From positions 1 to 21,535 of the forward strand of contig CAZCOH010000023.1 of assembly GCA_964500645.1 (NCBI GenBank): DNA of 21,535 nt. The letters are read 5' to 3'. Below the pieces are notes generated by a model, which saw only the letters and a program-made list of their open reading frames with translations, was not told the origin of the DNA and ran no database searches. The position numbers were made by a program, and so were the translations under genes. Below are positions 14,039 through 21,535 of the stretch, piece by piece. Origin of the DNA: CAYFIW01 sp964500645 (GTDB taxonomy: Bacteria > Chloroflexota > Dehalococcoidia > Lucifugimonadales > UBA826). Position 1 is the first letter of the stretch. Every line of letters starts with the position of its first letter.

Positions 14039-14602
14039 ATGACGATAGGATATGGCGATTTAAGAAAGGGTATGTCTATTGAGCTAGACGGAGAACCTTT
14101 TTCAGTTGTTGAATATGAAAGAAGCAAGATGCAGCAGAGGGCTCCTGTGATGAGGATCAGATTCAGGAACTTGAGAACTGGTAGGGTAGTAGACAAAACT
14201 TTTTCAGGTTATGACGTCAGTTTTACCGCCGCCGCTGTTGAAAGAAGAAAGTCTCAATACATCTACAATGATGATGAATTTTATTACTTTATGGATACTG
14301 AATCCTTTGAACAATTTCCGATGTCTGGTGAGCAAATTGGAGAAGGATTAAAGTACATTATTGAACAGACTGAGGTTGACTTGGTATTTTTTGATGAAAA
14401 TCCCATTTCGTTGGATTTGCCGATCACCGTTGATTTGAAAGTTGTGTCATCTCCACCTGGTGTAAAAGGAGACACAGCACAGGGAGCCTCTAAATTCGCT
14501 ACACTTGAGACTGGTCTTGAAATCAGCGTTCCCCTCTTTGTAAATGAGGGGGATTTCGTGAAAGTGGACACGAGGTCTGGGGAATATCTGTCCAGGGTAT
14601 AG
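14039..14602 (+). CDS. efp: Elongation factor P with non-canonical loop tip
   Basis: This 187-residue protein has the usual length and three domains: KOW-like (1-64), central OB (65-127) and C-terminal OB with the family signature GASKFATLETGLEISVPLFV. EF-P binds between the P and E sites and rescues ribosomes stalled at consecutive prolines. The start is ATG at 14039, giving MTIGYGDLRKGM, with AGGAGG at 14021-14026. The frame stays open upstream to an ATG-less start at 13997, but that would add 14 non-family residues and lie before the ribosome-binding site. Oddity: the loop carrying the modified lysine (PGKG in most bacteria) reads KMQQRAP, and ungapped alignment puts Gln33 where Escherichia coli has Lys34. 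The gene is 91 bp after pepP and 7 bp before xseA. Confidence 0.94.
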   Translation: MTIGYGDLRKGMSIELDGEPFSVVEYERSKMQQRAPVMRIRFRNLRTGRVVDKTFSGYDVSFTAAAVERRKSQYIYNDDEFYYFMDTESFEQFPMSGEQIGEGLKYIIEQTEVDLVFFDENPISLDLPITVDLKVVSSPPGVKGDTAQGASKFATLETGLEISVPLFVNEGDFVKVDTRSGEYLSRV

Positions 14603-14609
14603 TCGGACA

Positions 14610-15815
14610 ATGACATCTCTTTCCGTTTCTCAAGTTGTTACTCATATCGAAGGTGTCTTAGACATAGATCCTATTTTGAGCGATATTTGTGTCAAAGGAG
14701 AGGTTTCTAGGGTCACAAGAGCTGCTTCCGGGCATTGTTATTTTGCATTAAAAGACGAAAACTCTAACCTTGAGGCTGTCATATTTAGAGGGAGCATCGG
14801 TCAGGAATATATAGTCCAAGGGGACGAAATTCTAGCCTATGGAAGGGTTACAGTTTATTCAAGGCAAGGTCGGTTGCAGTTAGTAGCAAACCATGTTCAG
14901 CCCTCAGGGGCAGGTGAGTTACAAGCTAGATTTGAGCAAATGAAGGCGATGCTGGAAGCTGAGGGGTTATTTGATTCTTCTCGTAAAAGATCTCTGCCTG
15001 AATATCCTACTTGTGTCGGAGTGGTAACCTCACAAGATTCAGCCGCTTGGCAAGATATTCAAAAGACAGCGAAAATGAGGTTTCCGGTAGCTGAACTTAT
15101 AATTTGCCATTCTCTTGTTCAGGGAGATCAGGCAGCTCCCATGATTGCGGATTCTATTTCTAGACTTTGTGAAATCCCCGATATCCAAGCCATTGTGGTT
15201 GCAAGGGGAGGTGGTTCTCCAGAAGATTTGTGGGCCTTTAATGAAGAAATTGTTGCCCGGGCTATATTTGCGTCACATATTCCTGTAGTTTCGGGCGTCG
15301 GTCATGAAAATGATTGGACTATATCCGACTTAGTAGCTGACCTTAGAGCCTCAACTCCTACTGGGGCCGTTGTCGAAGTATTTCCCGACGCTGCTGAAAT
15401 AACAGAAAAGGTCTATGTGATGCGAGAATCTCTTGATTTTGTGATAAGAAATAAAATTGAAACGGTGTCTTCAGTGATTGATGATATTGTTCATTCTATG
15501 TCGGGTGCAATGCCCGACATAGGCGTTCAAAAAGTTCGTATTAGGCAACATATCAGTCAGTTCAATATATTTATCGATCAAATTATGGATAACCATGTAA
15601 CTCAGGTTGCTAATCTGAAAAGTAACTTGGATTTTGTGGGACCTATATCAACTCTTAATAGAGGGTATTCCATTCTAACGAAAAACTCGGGAGATATTGT
15701 AGATAGTGTTTCAAAAGTCGATATAGGACAAGCTATAGAGGTAACAGTATCTGATGGTACCTTGATTACCACAGTGGATGAGGTCATAGAATCAGGCAGG
15801 GAAGCAAAGGAATAA
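14610..15815 (+). CDS. xseA: Exodeoxyribonuclease VII large subunit
   Basis: This 401-residue protein is slightly short for the family. It has an N-terminal OB-fold DNA-binding domain (about 5-100; CVKGEVSRV, GHCYFALKDE, VTVYSRQGRLQL). The catalytic domain has GVVTSQDSAAWQDI (137-150), VVARGGGSPEDLWAFNEE (196-213) and SGVGHENDWTISDLVADLRA (228-247). A helical C-terminal region and LNRGYSIL follow. With XseB it degrades single-stranded DNA to oligonucleotides and acts in DNA repair. Seven bases separate it from efp, and xseB follows after five, so the pair is surely co-transcribed. The canonical GVVTS is followed by Gln-Asp-Ser where many members have Pro or Gly-Ala. Confidence 0.95.
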   Translation: MTSLSVSQVVTHIEGVLDIDPILSDICVKGEVSRVTRAASGHCYFALKDENSNLEAVIFRGSIGQEYIVQGDEILAYGRVTVYSRQGRLQLVANHVQPSGAGELQARFEQMKAMLEAEGLFDSSRKRSLPEYPTCVGVVTSQDSAAWQDIQKTAKMRFPVAELIICHSLVQGDQAAPMIADSISRLCEIPDIQAIVVARGGGSPEDLWAFNEEIVARAIFASHIPVVSGVGHENDWTISDLVADLRASTPTGAVVEVFPDAAEITEKVYVMRESLDFVIRNKIETVSSVIDDIVHSMSGAMPDIGVQKVRIRQHISQFNIFIDQIMDNHVTQVANLKSNLDFVGPISTLNRGYSILTKNSGDIVDSVSKVDIGQAIEVTVSDGTLITTVDEVIESGREAKE

Positions 15816-15820
15816 GATAG

Positions 15821-16057
15821 ATGACGCATGAAGATAACATGGAAACTTTCGAAGAATTGATGCAAGAGTTAGAAACTATTGTTGAAAAGTTGGAAAAAGG
15901 TGGACTCTCTTTGGACGATTCCACTCAGATTTATGAAGAAGGTATGAAAGTAGCGGTGGAGGTTACGAAAAGATTGACGGAAAGCGAATTAAAGATTAGT
16001 AATATCAGAGAGCGATATCGAGAAATTTTCGATGAAATTGAAGATGAGCCAGTTTAA
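15821..16057 (+). CDS. xseB: Exodeoxyribonuclease VII small subunit
   Basis: This 78-residue helical protein carries the XseB pattern FEELMQELETIVEKLEKG, then LSLDDSTQIYEEGMKV. Several small subunits bind along the helical region of XseA and are needed for ExoVII activity. The length is normal. The start is ATG at 15821; an internal ATG at 15839 (METFEEL) would also give a family-like N-terminus. The downstream acylase gene is convergent, its stop only 8 bp away, and I see no hairpin between them. Confidence 0.93.
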   Translation: MTHEDNMETFEELMQELETIVEKLEKGGLSLDDSTQIYEEGMKVAVEVTKRLTESELKISNIRERYREIFDEIEDEPV

Positions 16058-16065
16058 CTTACAGC

Positions 16066-18396
16066 TTATATAGCAGTAGGTTTGATGTGCAGACTATGCT
16101 TGAGTTTCTCTTTAATGTCACTCGGATTCCAGTGTATTGGGATTCCTTTTCCTTCCCTCCATAAATTGAGCATATCAGAATAATGCGGGGACATTGGATT
16201 GCCTGACTGACCCCCAGCTAATACGAAACGACTGTTTAACCACCCGCCAACGTCTACCGTCATTCGCATAGATGCGATGGTTGTTATTCGACTAATGGGG
16301 TCCCAAGGAGGTGAAGCAGATTGACTTATTGTGTTTGCGTCACCTTTCCATTTGAATGGACCTAGATTGAAAATTTTATTGAGGGGCTTTTTAGTTCCTA
16401 AAAGGTGAGGTATTTCAAGTTTTCTGACTTCTCCCCATGCCCAGGAATTTGTGTCAGGGCCATATTTTTGCTGAAGACTTTCGACCGCTTTACTTATCGC
16501 TAGAGCAATTTCGTAATTCCAGGTTTTATTAGAATTCCAATCGTCGTCTTGCGAAATCAATCTGGATGAAATGTCGCTGATAGACATTCCTGCCATAAAG
16601 GTGATTTGTACCATCGAATTAACCCCCTTTCCCAATACCTGTTGAAAGGAATTAGGGGCTTTGTCTATTGCATGAGAGATCAATAGATTTGACATAAATT
16701 TTTCGTATATAGAGGCGCCAACAGAATCTTCAGAAAGATTCCCATTCCATTCTCTCAAAATCTTAATACCTAGTTTTGAGTGGTTATCTAAAGGTTTTAT
16801 TGAAATTATTTTGTTTTTTATGTCTCTCCATGCTACCGATTGTACGTCCATCTGCAAGTCCATACAGGAGTCAACAGTCCAATATTGTTCCTTATCTAAA
16901 ACCTCTGTAATTCTAGATATTCTGTATCCATCTACCCAGTCGTTCCCTAAAGCGCACTGGTATTGAGAATAGGATCTCAAATTCCCTGGATTATTATTTG
17001 CGGACGCAACAATTCCGTTGTCAGGATTTATTCTAGAAGGGAGATCTGAGGCAGGTATTTTCTCATTAAGCCAATTGTTTTGTGCAGGTAAAGGTATCAT
17101 GCCTGATCCCTTGGTACGTATTGGTATGTCTCCAAGTAGTTTCCAACCGATATTATTGTTTACGTCGGCATAGACCATATTGAACGTTGAAAATGGCCAA
17201 GGAGACCACGCATTTTCAAACTCTTCAAAAGATTTGACTTTAGGCAAATCTACGAGCACGCTAAATGGACCTGTTTCGAGCCATGTTGCCCTCATGGATA
17301 TTGAATAATCTTCAAATCCCAAAGATTCTCCGATTACAGGTCCTCGTTCGGTTTCTACTAATTGAATTTTGTGAGGTGATTGTCCTTTTACAGATATTTC
17401 TTCGGTCCAATGCTTTGTTGTTGTATGGTTTTTTTTAAGGAGTTTGATGTTTTCTATGTATAGATCGGTGTTGTCCGCCAATCCCGCTGTCACTCCCCAG
17501 ACCGAGTGTCCGTTATGCCCAGCGGCAAATCCAGGAAGGCCTACTATGGCGGCACCTACCATTTTCCATTCCGGTGTTTGAATATGAGCTAGATACCACT
17601 GATTAGGCACGGAAGGAGAAAGATGAGGGTCGTTTGAAAGAATGGGCCTGTTGGATTCAGTTTTTTGGTTTGATAAAGCCCAATTGTTGGAGCCACCCGA
17701 TATGCCAATCGTTTCCAAAAGGGAATTTATCTCTTCTGAGAGTTTCTTCAGGATATTTGATTTTTCCGATATTTCGGCTTGTAGGGTTGTCGAAACCGGA
17801 TGTTCGTTAAAATATGATTTACTTGAGTTAATTAAAGCTTCGGGTCCATCATTTATCAAGATATACAATCGGGCCAACTCTGAGTCCCAGTTTGATCCCA
17901 TTTGAAATGCGAATAACTTCAAAATTCCTAAACAGTCTTCAGGTGTAAAAATTGATGGCTCGCATCTCAAAAGTGTAAATTCGTGAGCTTTTTTGTTAGA
18001 TCCTTTGGATCTCCCTTCGTTGACTCCAGTACTGAAGGCATTTAAATAATCTTTGGTAACGGAGTCTAGGTTTTTGTATTGTTCCATTGAATTTCTGTAA
18101 AAGCCAATTCTTCTCGATAAAGAATCAGCTGGAAGTGCTTTTATGCCAAGGATTTCTGATAGGGTGCCTCGGATGGCCCTATGGGCTATTTCAAGTTGAA
18201 AGCTTCTATCTTGGCCTTGGCAAAATCCAAGACCATACCACCCATCGTAAATGGTTTGAGCATTGATATATGGGACACCCGATTCGTCCCTTATTATTTC
18301 AATCGACTCATTAATAGCTTTCGAATGGATACATCCGTCAAGTTTTGGTATTCGGGCACCGAATGCTAACTTGAATATCCAGGTTGAGATTGACAT
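16066..18396 (-). CDS. Penicillin acylase (S45) family N-terminal nucleophile hydrolase
   Basis: This 776-residue protein has the layout of S45 precursors: alpha region (about 28-210), linker, then the autocleavage site before Ser236 in GGSNNWAL. Ser236 would be the nucleophile at the start of the beta subunit. Other family features are RDESGVPYI (36-44), GLGFCQGQDRSFQLE (55-69), NDPHLSPSVPNQWY (255-268) and GHNGHSVWGVT (293-303). The family hydrolyses amide bonds of penicillins, acyl-homoserine lactones or other N-acyl compounds; the substrate is unknown. The N-terminus (MSISTWIFKLAFG) is short and not a convincing signal peptide, so a cytoplasmic or weakly anchored enzyme is possible. No ribosome-binding site is obvious. 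It lies 44 bp downstream of the FAH-family gene on the same strand. Confidence 0.9.
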   Translation of the reverse strand: MSISTWIFKLAFGARIPKLDGCIHSKAINESIEIIRDESGVPYINAQTIYDGWYGLGFCQGQDRSFQLEIAHRAIRGTLSEILGIKALPADSLSRRIGFYRNSMEQYKNLDSVTKDYLNAFSTGVNEGRSKGSNKKAHEFTLLRCEPSIFTPEDCLGILKLFAFQMGSNWDSELARLYILINDGPEALINSSKSYFNEHPVSTTLQAEISEKSNILKKLSEEINSLLETIGISGGSNNWALSNQKTESNRPILSNDPHLSPSVPNQWYLAHIQTPEWKMVGAAIVGLPGFAAGHNGHSVWGVTAGLADNTDLYIENIKLLKKNHTTTKHWTEEISVKGQSPHKIQLVETERGPVIGESLGFEDYSISMRATWLETGPFSVLVDLPKVKSFEEFENAWSPWPFSTFNMVYADVNNNIGWKLLGDIPIRTKGSGMIPLPAQNNWLNEKIPASDLPSRINPDNGIVASANNNPGNLRSYSQYQCALGNDWVDGYRISRITEVLDKEQYWTVDSCMDLQMDVQSVAWRDIKNKIISIKPLDNHSKLGIKILREWNGNLSEDSVGASIYEKFMSNLLISHAIDKAPNSFQQVLGKGVNSMVQITFMAGMSISDISSRLISQDDDWNSNKTWNYEIALAISKAVESLQQKYGPDTNSWAWGEVRKLEIPHLLGTKKPLNKIFNLGPFKWKGDANTISQSASPPWDPISRITTIASMRMTVDVGGWLNSRFVLAGGQSGNPMSPHYSDMLNLWREGKGIPIHWNPSDIKEKLKHSLHIKPTAI

Positions 18397-18432
18397 ATGT
18401 TAGTGGTCTTAGCTAACCCCGAGAATGTTTTG

Positions 18433-18448
18433 CCGTTTGATCAAACGG
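18433..18448. repeat. 16-bp perfect palindrome at the FAH-gene stop
   Basis: CCGTTTGATCAAACGG is its own reverse complement. On the minus strand it includes the stop codon of the FAH-family gene (18441-18443) and lies 36 bp before the acylase start. As RNA it gives a 6-bp stem with a GATC loop and no U-tract, so it is a weak terminator or processing site at best. Confidence 0.5.
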
Positions 18449-19382
18449 TTATGACAGTGTTTTCCAGGATTCCGATACCCTCCACCATAACTATAACTAG
18501 ATCTCCATCTTGTAGAGTAAACTCCGGCGGCGGGACTACAGATGTTCCGGTTAGTACAGTCGTGAAGTCTGGGACCTGATTACTTTTTTGAAGCCATTCC
18601 GATATTTCTTTACATGTTCGAGCCATTTCTTTTGTTGAGGTTTGACCTGAAAACACTTCTTCCTTTTCTCTGATCACTGAACACGAGACATTAAGGTCTT
18701 GTGGATTCTTGATGGTTTCAGGTGTTACGAAGCAAGGTCCGATTGAACAACTTTGGTCATAGAACTTTGCTTGGGGAAGATATAAGGGATTCTCTCCTTC
18801 AATAGATCTGCTGCTCATATCGTTTCCTGCTGTGTATCCGACAATATCTCCCTTGTAAATCACAAATGCTAATTCAGGTTCCGGAACGTCCCATTTTGAA
18901 TCAGATCGTATTCCAACGTCATCGAAAGGTCCCATGCACCTAGATGAAGTTGATTTCAAGAAAACTTCAGGCCTGTCAGCGTTATATACGTTGGAATATA
19001 TGTCAGGCGTGTCACTTTCTCTTCTTCTTTCCATTTCGCTATTTTTGTAGGTAACTCCAGCAGCCCAAACTTCAGGAGGATCGAAAGGTCTATCCAGTCT
19101 TAATTCACCTGATCCTGAACGAGAAGACTCGAGAAGGTTGTTTAGGTCTATCGTGTCTGCCTCACCCGATTCCAAGATTTCCCTGGATAGGTTGTCTATA
19201 GGGACGCCGGATATGGCCGAAGCTTTGATTAATTCGGAAATATCATCTATACCCTCTTCAACAGAAGTTATATCCTCTAGAAGATTTTCCCCTGTTTCCA
19301 CCGCTATCGATAAGTTCCCGTACGAGTCGATCAACCTGAAATATTTCAATTTGTGGCTCCATAATAATAAATTTGTAGTCAC
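18441..19382 (-). CDS. FAH-family enzyme, 2-dehydro-3-deoxy-D-arabinonate dehydratase-like
   Basis: This 313-residue protein has a variable N-terminal domain (about 1-100) and a fumarylacetoacetate hydrolase-fold domain: WAAGVTYKNS (106-115), FLKSTSSRCMGP (141-152), VPEPELAFV (166-174; ligands Glu168 and Glu170), AGNDMSSRSIEGENPLYLPQ (185-204; ligand Asp188) and YDQSCSIGPC (208-217). The VPEPEL and GNDxSSRxIEGENPLYLPQAK blocks resemble archaeal KdaD, which dehydrates 2-keto-3-deoxy-arabinonate to 2-oxoglutarate semialdehyde. That substrate is inference; other FAH members hydrolyse acylpyruvates. The start is GTG at 19382 without a clear ribosome-binding site; TTG at 19349 (LKYFRLID) may be nearer the true family start. 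It is divergent from pyrG and upstream of the acylase gene. Confidence 0.85.
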   Translation of the reverse strand: MTTNLLLWSHKLKYFRLIDSYGNLSIAVETGENLLEDITSVEEGIDDISELIKASAISGVPIDNLSREILESGEADTIDLNNLLESSRSGSGELRLDRPFDPPEVWAAGVTYKNSEMERRRESDTPDIYSNVYNADRPEVFLKSTSSRCMGPFDDVGIRSDSKWDVPEPELAFVIYKGDIVGYTAGNDMSSRSIEGENPLYLPQAKFYDQSCSIGPCFVTPETIKNPQDLNVSCSVIREKEEVFSGQTSTKEMARTCKEISEWLQKSNQVPDFTTVLTGTSVVPPPEFTLQDGDLVIVMVEGIGILENTVITV

Positions 19383-19722
19383 GATCTACTTTTGGGTCAT
19401 ACCCAATAAACCTCTACATAATAACTTAATTCCAAGGCTTCATATCGTGTGTCTCGGATGACCCATTAATTCCTGTTTAGTTGCTATGGCATAATTGATT
19501 GACACCTTATCTAAGGCCTGCCTATACTTGCAACGTATGAGCTGATTGAGGTAGTTGCCTTTCGGATCGAGTGTTCATTATTTGTCATCAGCCTCAGATC
19601 CCTTTGAAGCTGACTGGTAAGTTGTTCAGATCATCATTTTGCTTATGTTTTTTAACGCATAGTGGTTTTCATGATAAAAGGCTGGCCTGTTTTATTACTA
19701 AACGCGTTGGAGAAGCGCTTAA
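19383..19722. other. 340-bp divergent intergenic region, FAH-family gene / pyrG
   Basis: It holds the pyrG promoter and leader on the plus strand and the start region of the FAH-family gene on the minus strand. A 6-bp inverted repeat, TTGGGT/ACCCAA with a 3-nt centre, lies at 19392-19406. Imperfect direct repeats begin AGCTGATTGAGGTAGTTG (near 19540) and AGCTGACTGGTAAGTTG (near 19608). I see no convincing gene, tRNA or known riboswitch in it. Confidence 0.7.
19499..19528 (+). promoter_or_regulatory. Near-consensus promoter for pyrG
   Basis: A perfect TTGACA -35 (19499-19504) and TATACT -10 (19523-19528) are separated by 18 bp. Transcription would start near 19535, giving a leader of about 188 nt before the ATG at 19723. 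The start region lacks the GGGC-type run used for reiterative-transcription control of pyrG in Bacillus. Confidence 0.7.
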
Positions 19723-21378
19723 ATGACCAAATTCATATTTGTCACAGGTGGTGTCGTAAGTTCCATAGGTAAAGGGGTTTGCGTCGGATCTATAGGGAGA
19801 ATTCTTAAAAGCAGAGGGTTAAGAGTCTCTCTTCTTAAACTAGATCCATATCTAAATGTAGACCCTGGAACAATGTCCCCGTATCAGCATGGTGAAGTGT
19901 TTGTCACAAACGATGGGAGTGAAACTGATCTGGATCTTGGGCATTATGAGCGATTTGTTAATGTAGACCTTGGGAAGTTATCTAATGTTACAGCTGGGCA
20001 AGTGTACAGTGATGTAATAGCAAGGGAGAGAAAAGGAGAATTTCTAGGGGGTACTATACAAGCTGTTCCCCATGTCACTGATTCCATTAAAGAAAGGATG
20101 ATGAATTTAGCGGGAGGAAGTGTAGCCGATGTGATTGTCGTGGAGGTTGGTGGGACGGTTGGTGACATAGAAGGATTACCTTTTCTAGAAGCGATACGGC
20201 AGATGCGGAACGAAGTTGGCAGAGACAATGTGTTTTATGCACACTTGACTTTCTTGCCATACATATCCTCAACTGGGGAATTGAAAACTAAACCCACTCA
20301 ACATAGTGTGAGGGAACTGAGAGGGATTGGTATTCAACCTGATGCGATAATTTGCCGGAGCGATCATGAAGTGCCAGACGATTTAAGACACAAAATAATG
20401 GTTCATTGTGACGTACCTATAGATGGAGTCTTTACTCTACCGACTGTAGATAGCATATATGAAGTTCCTTTGATACTAGAAGATCAAGGTATGGGGAATT
20501 TGATTTCTGATACTCTCACTCTGGGAGCCTTGGCTAATGGTCGCGAAAGTTTAAATGGGTGGGTGGAACTCGTGGCTCAAATAAAAGAGCCCAAGGAGGA
20601 GTTGCATATAGCAGTGGTTGGAAAGTATGTAGACCTCCATGATTCTTATATGTCTGTTAAAGAAGCACTTATTCATGCAGGTATACACCACTCCAAAGAC
20701 ATCAACATCAAATGGGTTGCCGCAGAAGACATTGAGAGTGACGGAGCAATGGCACATCTAAATGATGTCTGTGGCATCGTTGTTCCTGGAGGGTTTGGGT
20801 ATCGCGGGGTGGAGGGAATGATTACTACTGTTGAATATGCTAGGACTGAAATGATTCCATATTTTGGTCTTTGTTTAGGTATGCAAGTTATGGTCATTGA
20901 GGCAGCAAGGAATCTTTTGGGGATCTTGGATGCCAATTCGACTGAGTTTGATCAGGAAACTGGGGGACCGGTAATAGATTTGCTGCCTGACCAAGTAGGA
21001 GTTACAGAAAAAGGCGGGACGATGCGATTGGGCGGGTACCCCTGCAATATTCTCGGGGAGGGTGTCACCGCAAGGGCCTATGGCAAGGGTACTATTGTAG
21101 AGAGACATAGACATAGGTTTGAATTCAATAATACATATAAAGAAAAACTTTCTGAAGTTGGTTTGGTGGCATCCGGTTTGTCTCCGGACGGTAGACTAGT
21201 TGAGATTGTTGAGTATTTGGATCATCCTTTCATGGCAGGAACCCAGTTTCATCCTGAGTTTCTATCCCGTCCGACGGCTCCCCATCCGTTATTTAAAGAG
21301 TTTGTGGGTGCCGTAAGTGCTCGGAATCAAATGAAAGAGAATGCTGTAGTTATGAATGGGAATTTGGGCGGTGAGTAA
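19723..21378 (+). CDS. pyrG: CTP synthase (glutamine-hydrolysing)
   Basis: This 551-residue protein has the usual length. The N-terminal synthetase domain (1-about 270) has FVTGGVVSSIGKG (6-18) with the ATP-binding P-loop, LKLDPYLNVDPGTMSPYQHG (38-57) and EVGGTVGDIE (141-150). The glutamine amidotransferase domain (about 293-535) has oxyanion motif VPGGFGYRG (354-362), nucleophile Cys384 in GLCLGMQ and His510/Glu512 in QFHPEF. It converts UTP, ATP and glutamine to CTP, the last step of pyrimidine nucleotide synthesis. A GGAG site (19709-19712) precedes the ATG by ten bases. It is preceded by a strong promoter and stands alone; the 157 bp after it hold no convincing gene. Confidence 0.98.
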   Translation: MTKFIFVTGGVVSSIGKGVCVGSIGRILKSRGLRVSLLKLDPYLNVDPGTMSPYQHGEVFVTNDGSETDLDLGHYERFVNVDLGKLSNVTAGQVYSDVIARERKGEFLGGTIQAVPHVTDSIKERMMNLAGGSVADVIVVEVGGTVGDIEGLPFLEAIRQMRNEVGRDNVFYAHLTFLPYISSTGELKTKPTQHSVRELRGIGIQPDAIICRSDHEVPDDLRHKIMVHCDVPIDGVFTLPTVDSIYEVPLILEDQGMGNLISDTLTLGALANGRESLNGWVELVAQIKEPKEELHIAVVGKYVDLHDSYMSVKEALIHAGIHHSKDINIKWVAAEDIESDGAMAHLNDVCGIVVPGGFGYRGVEGMITTVEYARTEMIPYFGLCLGMQVMVIEAARNLLGILDANSTEFDQETGGPVIDLLPDQVGVTEKGGTMRLGGYPCNILGEGVTARAYGKGTIVERHRHRFEFNNTYKEKLSEVGLVASGLSPDGRLVEIVEYLDHPFMAGTQFHPEFLSRPTAPHPLFKEFVGAVSARNQMKENAVVMNGNLGGE

Positions 21379-21535
21379 CAGGTTTTTCGATATTGTCGTT
21401 TATGGCAGAACGGATTCGTATGTGGTAAAATTATTTTGTGCACAAATCACTGCGCACTTCCCATGTAAAATTAGTGCTGAGGCAATTTGTTGCGTCAGCG
21501 ATGTTAGTTAAGTTTCAGGTTATATGCTCTTTTAG

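Noticed and set aside
19645..19662. Five-codon uORF (ATG to TAG) in the pyrG leader
   Set aside because: No ribosome-binding site and no regulatory codon run; such short frames are expected by chance.
21371..21511. GTG-initiated 46-codon ORF overlapping the pyrG stop
   Set aside because: It has no clear ribosome-binding site, no recognisable motif and a Cys-rich composition unlike the neighbours; probably chance.

Overview
The window looks like a chromosomal stretch of core genes from a bacterium of the phylum Chloroflexota, most like the marine SAR202/Dehalococcoidia side. That placement is inference. It rests on low-to-moderate GC, the mix of Firmicutes-like replication genes (DnaD-like and DnaI-like proteins downstream of rplI-dnaB), a three-zinc-ribbon topoisomerase I, a KdaD-like FAH-family enzyme and an N-terminal-nucleophile acylase. 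A 16S or concatenated-marker tree would settle it. I see no insertion sequence, prophage, CRISPR array or defence island.

Layout. Positions 1-3547 (minus strand) carry a replication operon read as rplI -> dnaB -> DnaD-like -> DnaI-like; the last gene runs off the left edge. A DUF1232 membrane protein follows on the minus strand (3702-4010). holA (plus) converges with a PHP-domain hydrolase (minus). A 229-bp divergent region with a CIRCE-like half-site leads into clpC (6021-8468). Next come a 63-residue twin-arginine microprotein with its own clear promoter and two tandem serine tRNAs (anticodons CGA and GGA).

Positions 9302-16057 are a plus-strand run of seven closely packed genes: topA, xer, aroQ, pepP-like, efp, xseA, xseB. 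The order aroQ-pepP-efp and, further on, xseA-xseB also occurs in Bacillus, and topA near a Xer recombinase is likewise a Firmicutes arrangement. This run meets a minus-strand pair, a KdaD-like FAH-family enzyme (18441-19382) and a penicillin-acylase-family hydrolase (16066-18396). A 340-bp divergent region then leads to pyrG (19723-21378), which has a near-consensus promoter and a leader of about 190 nt.

Functionally the window joins replication (DnaB and its probable loader proteins, HolA, TopA, Xer, ExoVII), protein quality control and translation (ClpC, L9, EF-P, tRNA-Ser) and central metabolism (AroQ, PyrG). The points most worth a second look are an EF-P whose modified loop-tip residue is Gln, a DnaI-like loader whose Walker B has lost its second acidic residue, a 30-bp near-perfect palindrome two bases upstream of the xer start, and the orphan twin-arginine microprotein.
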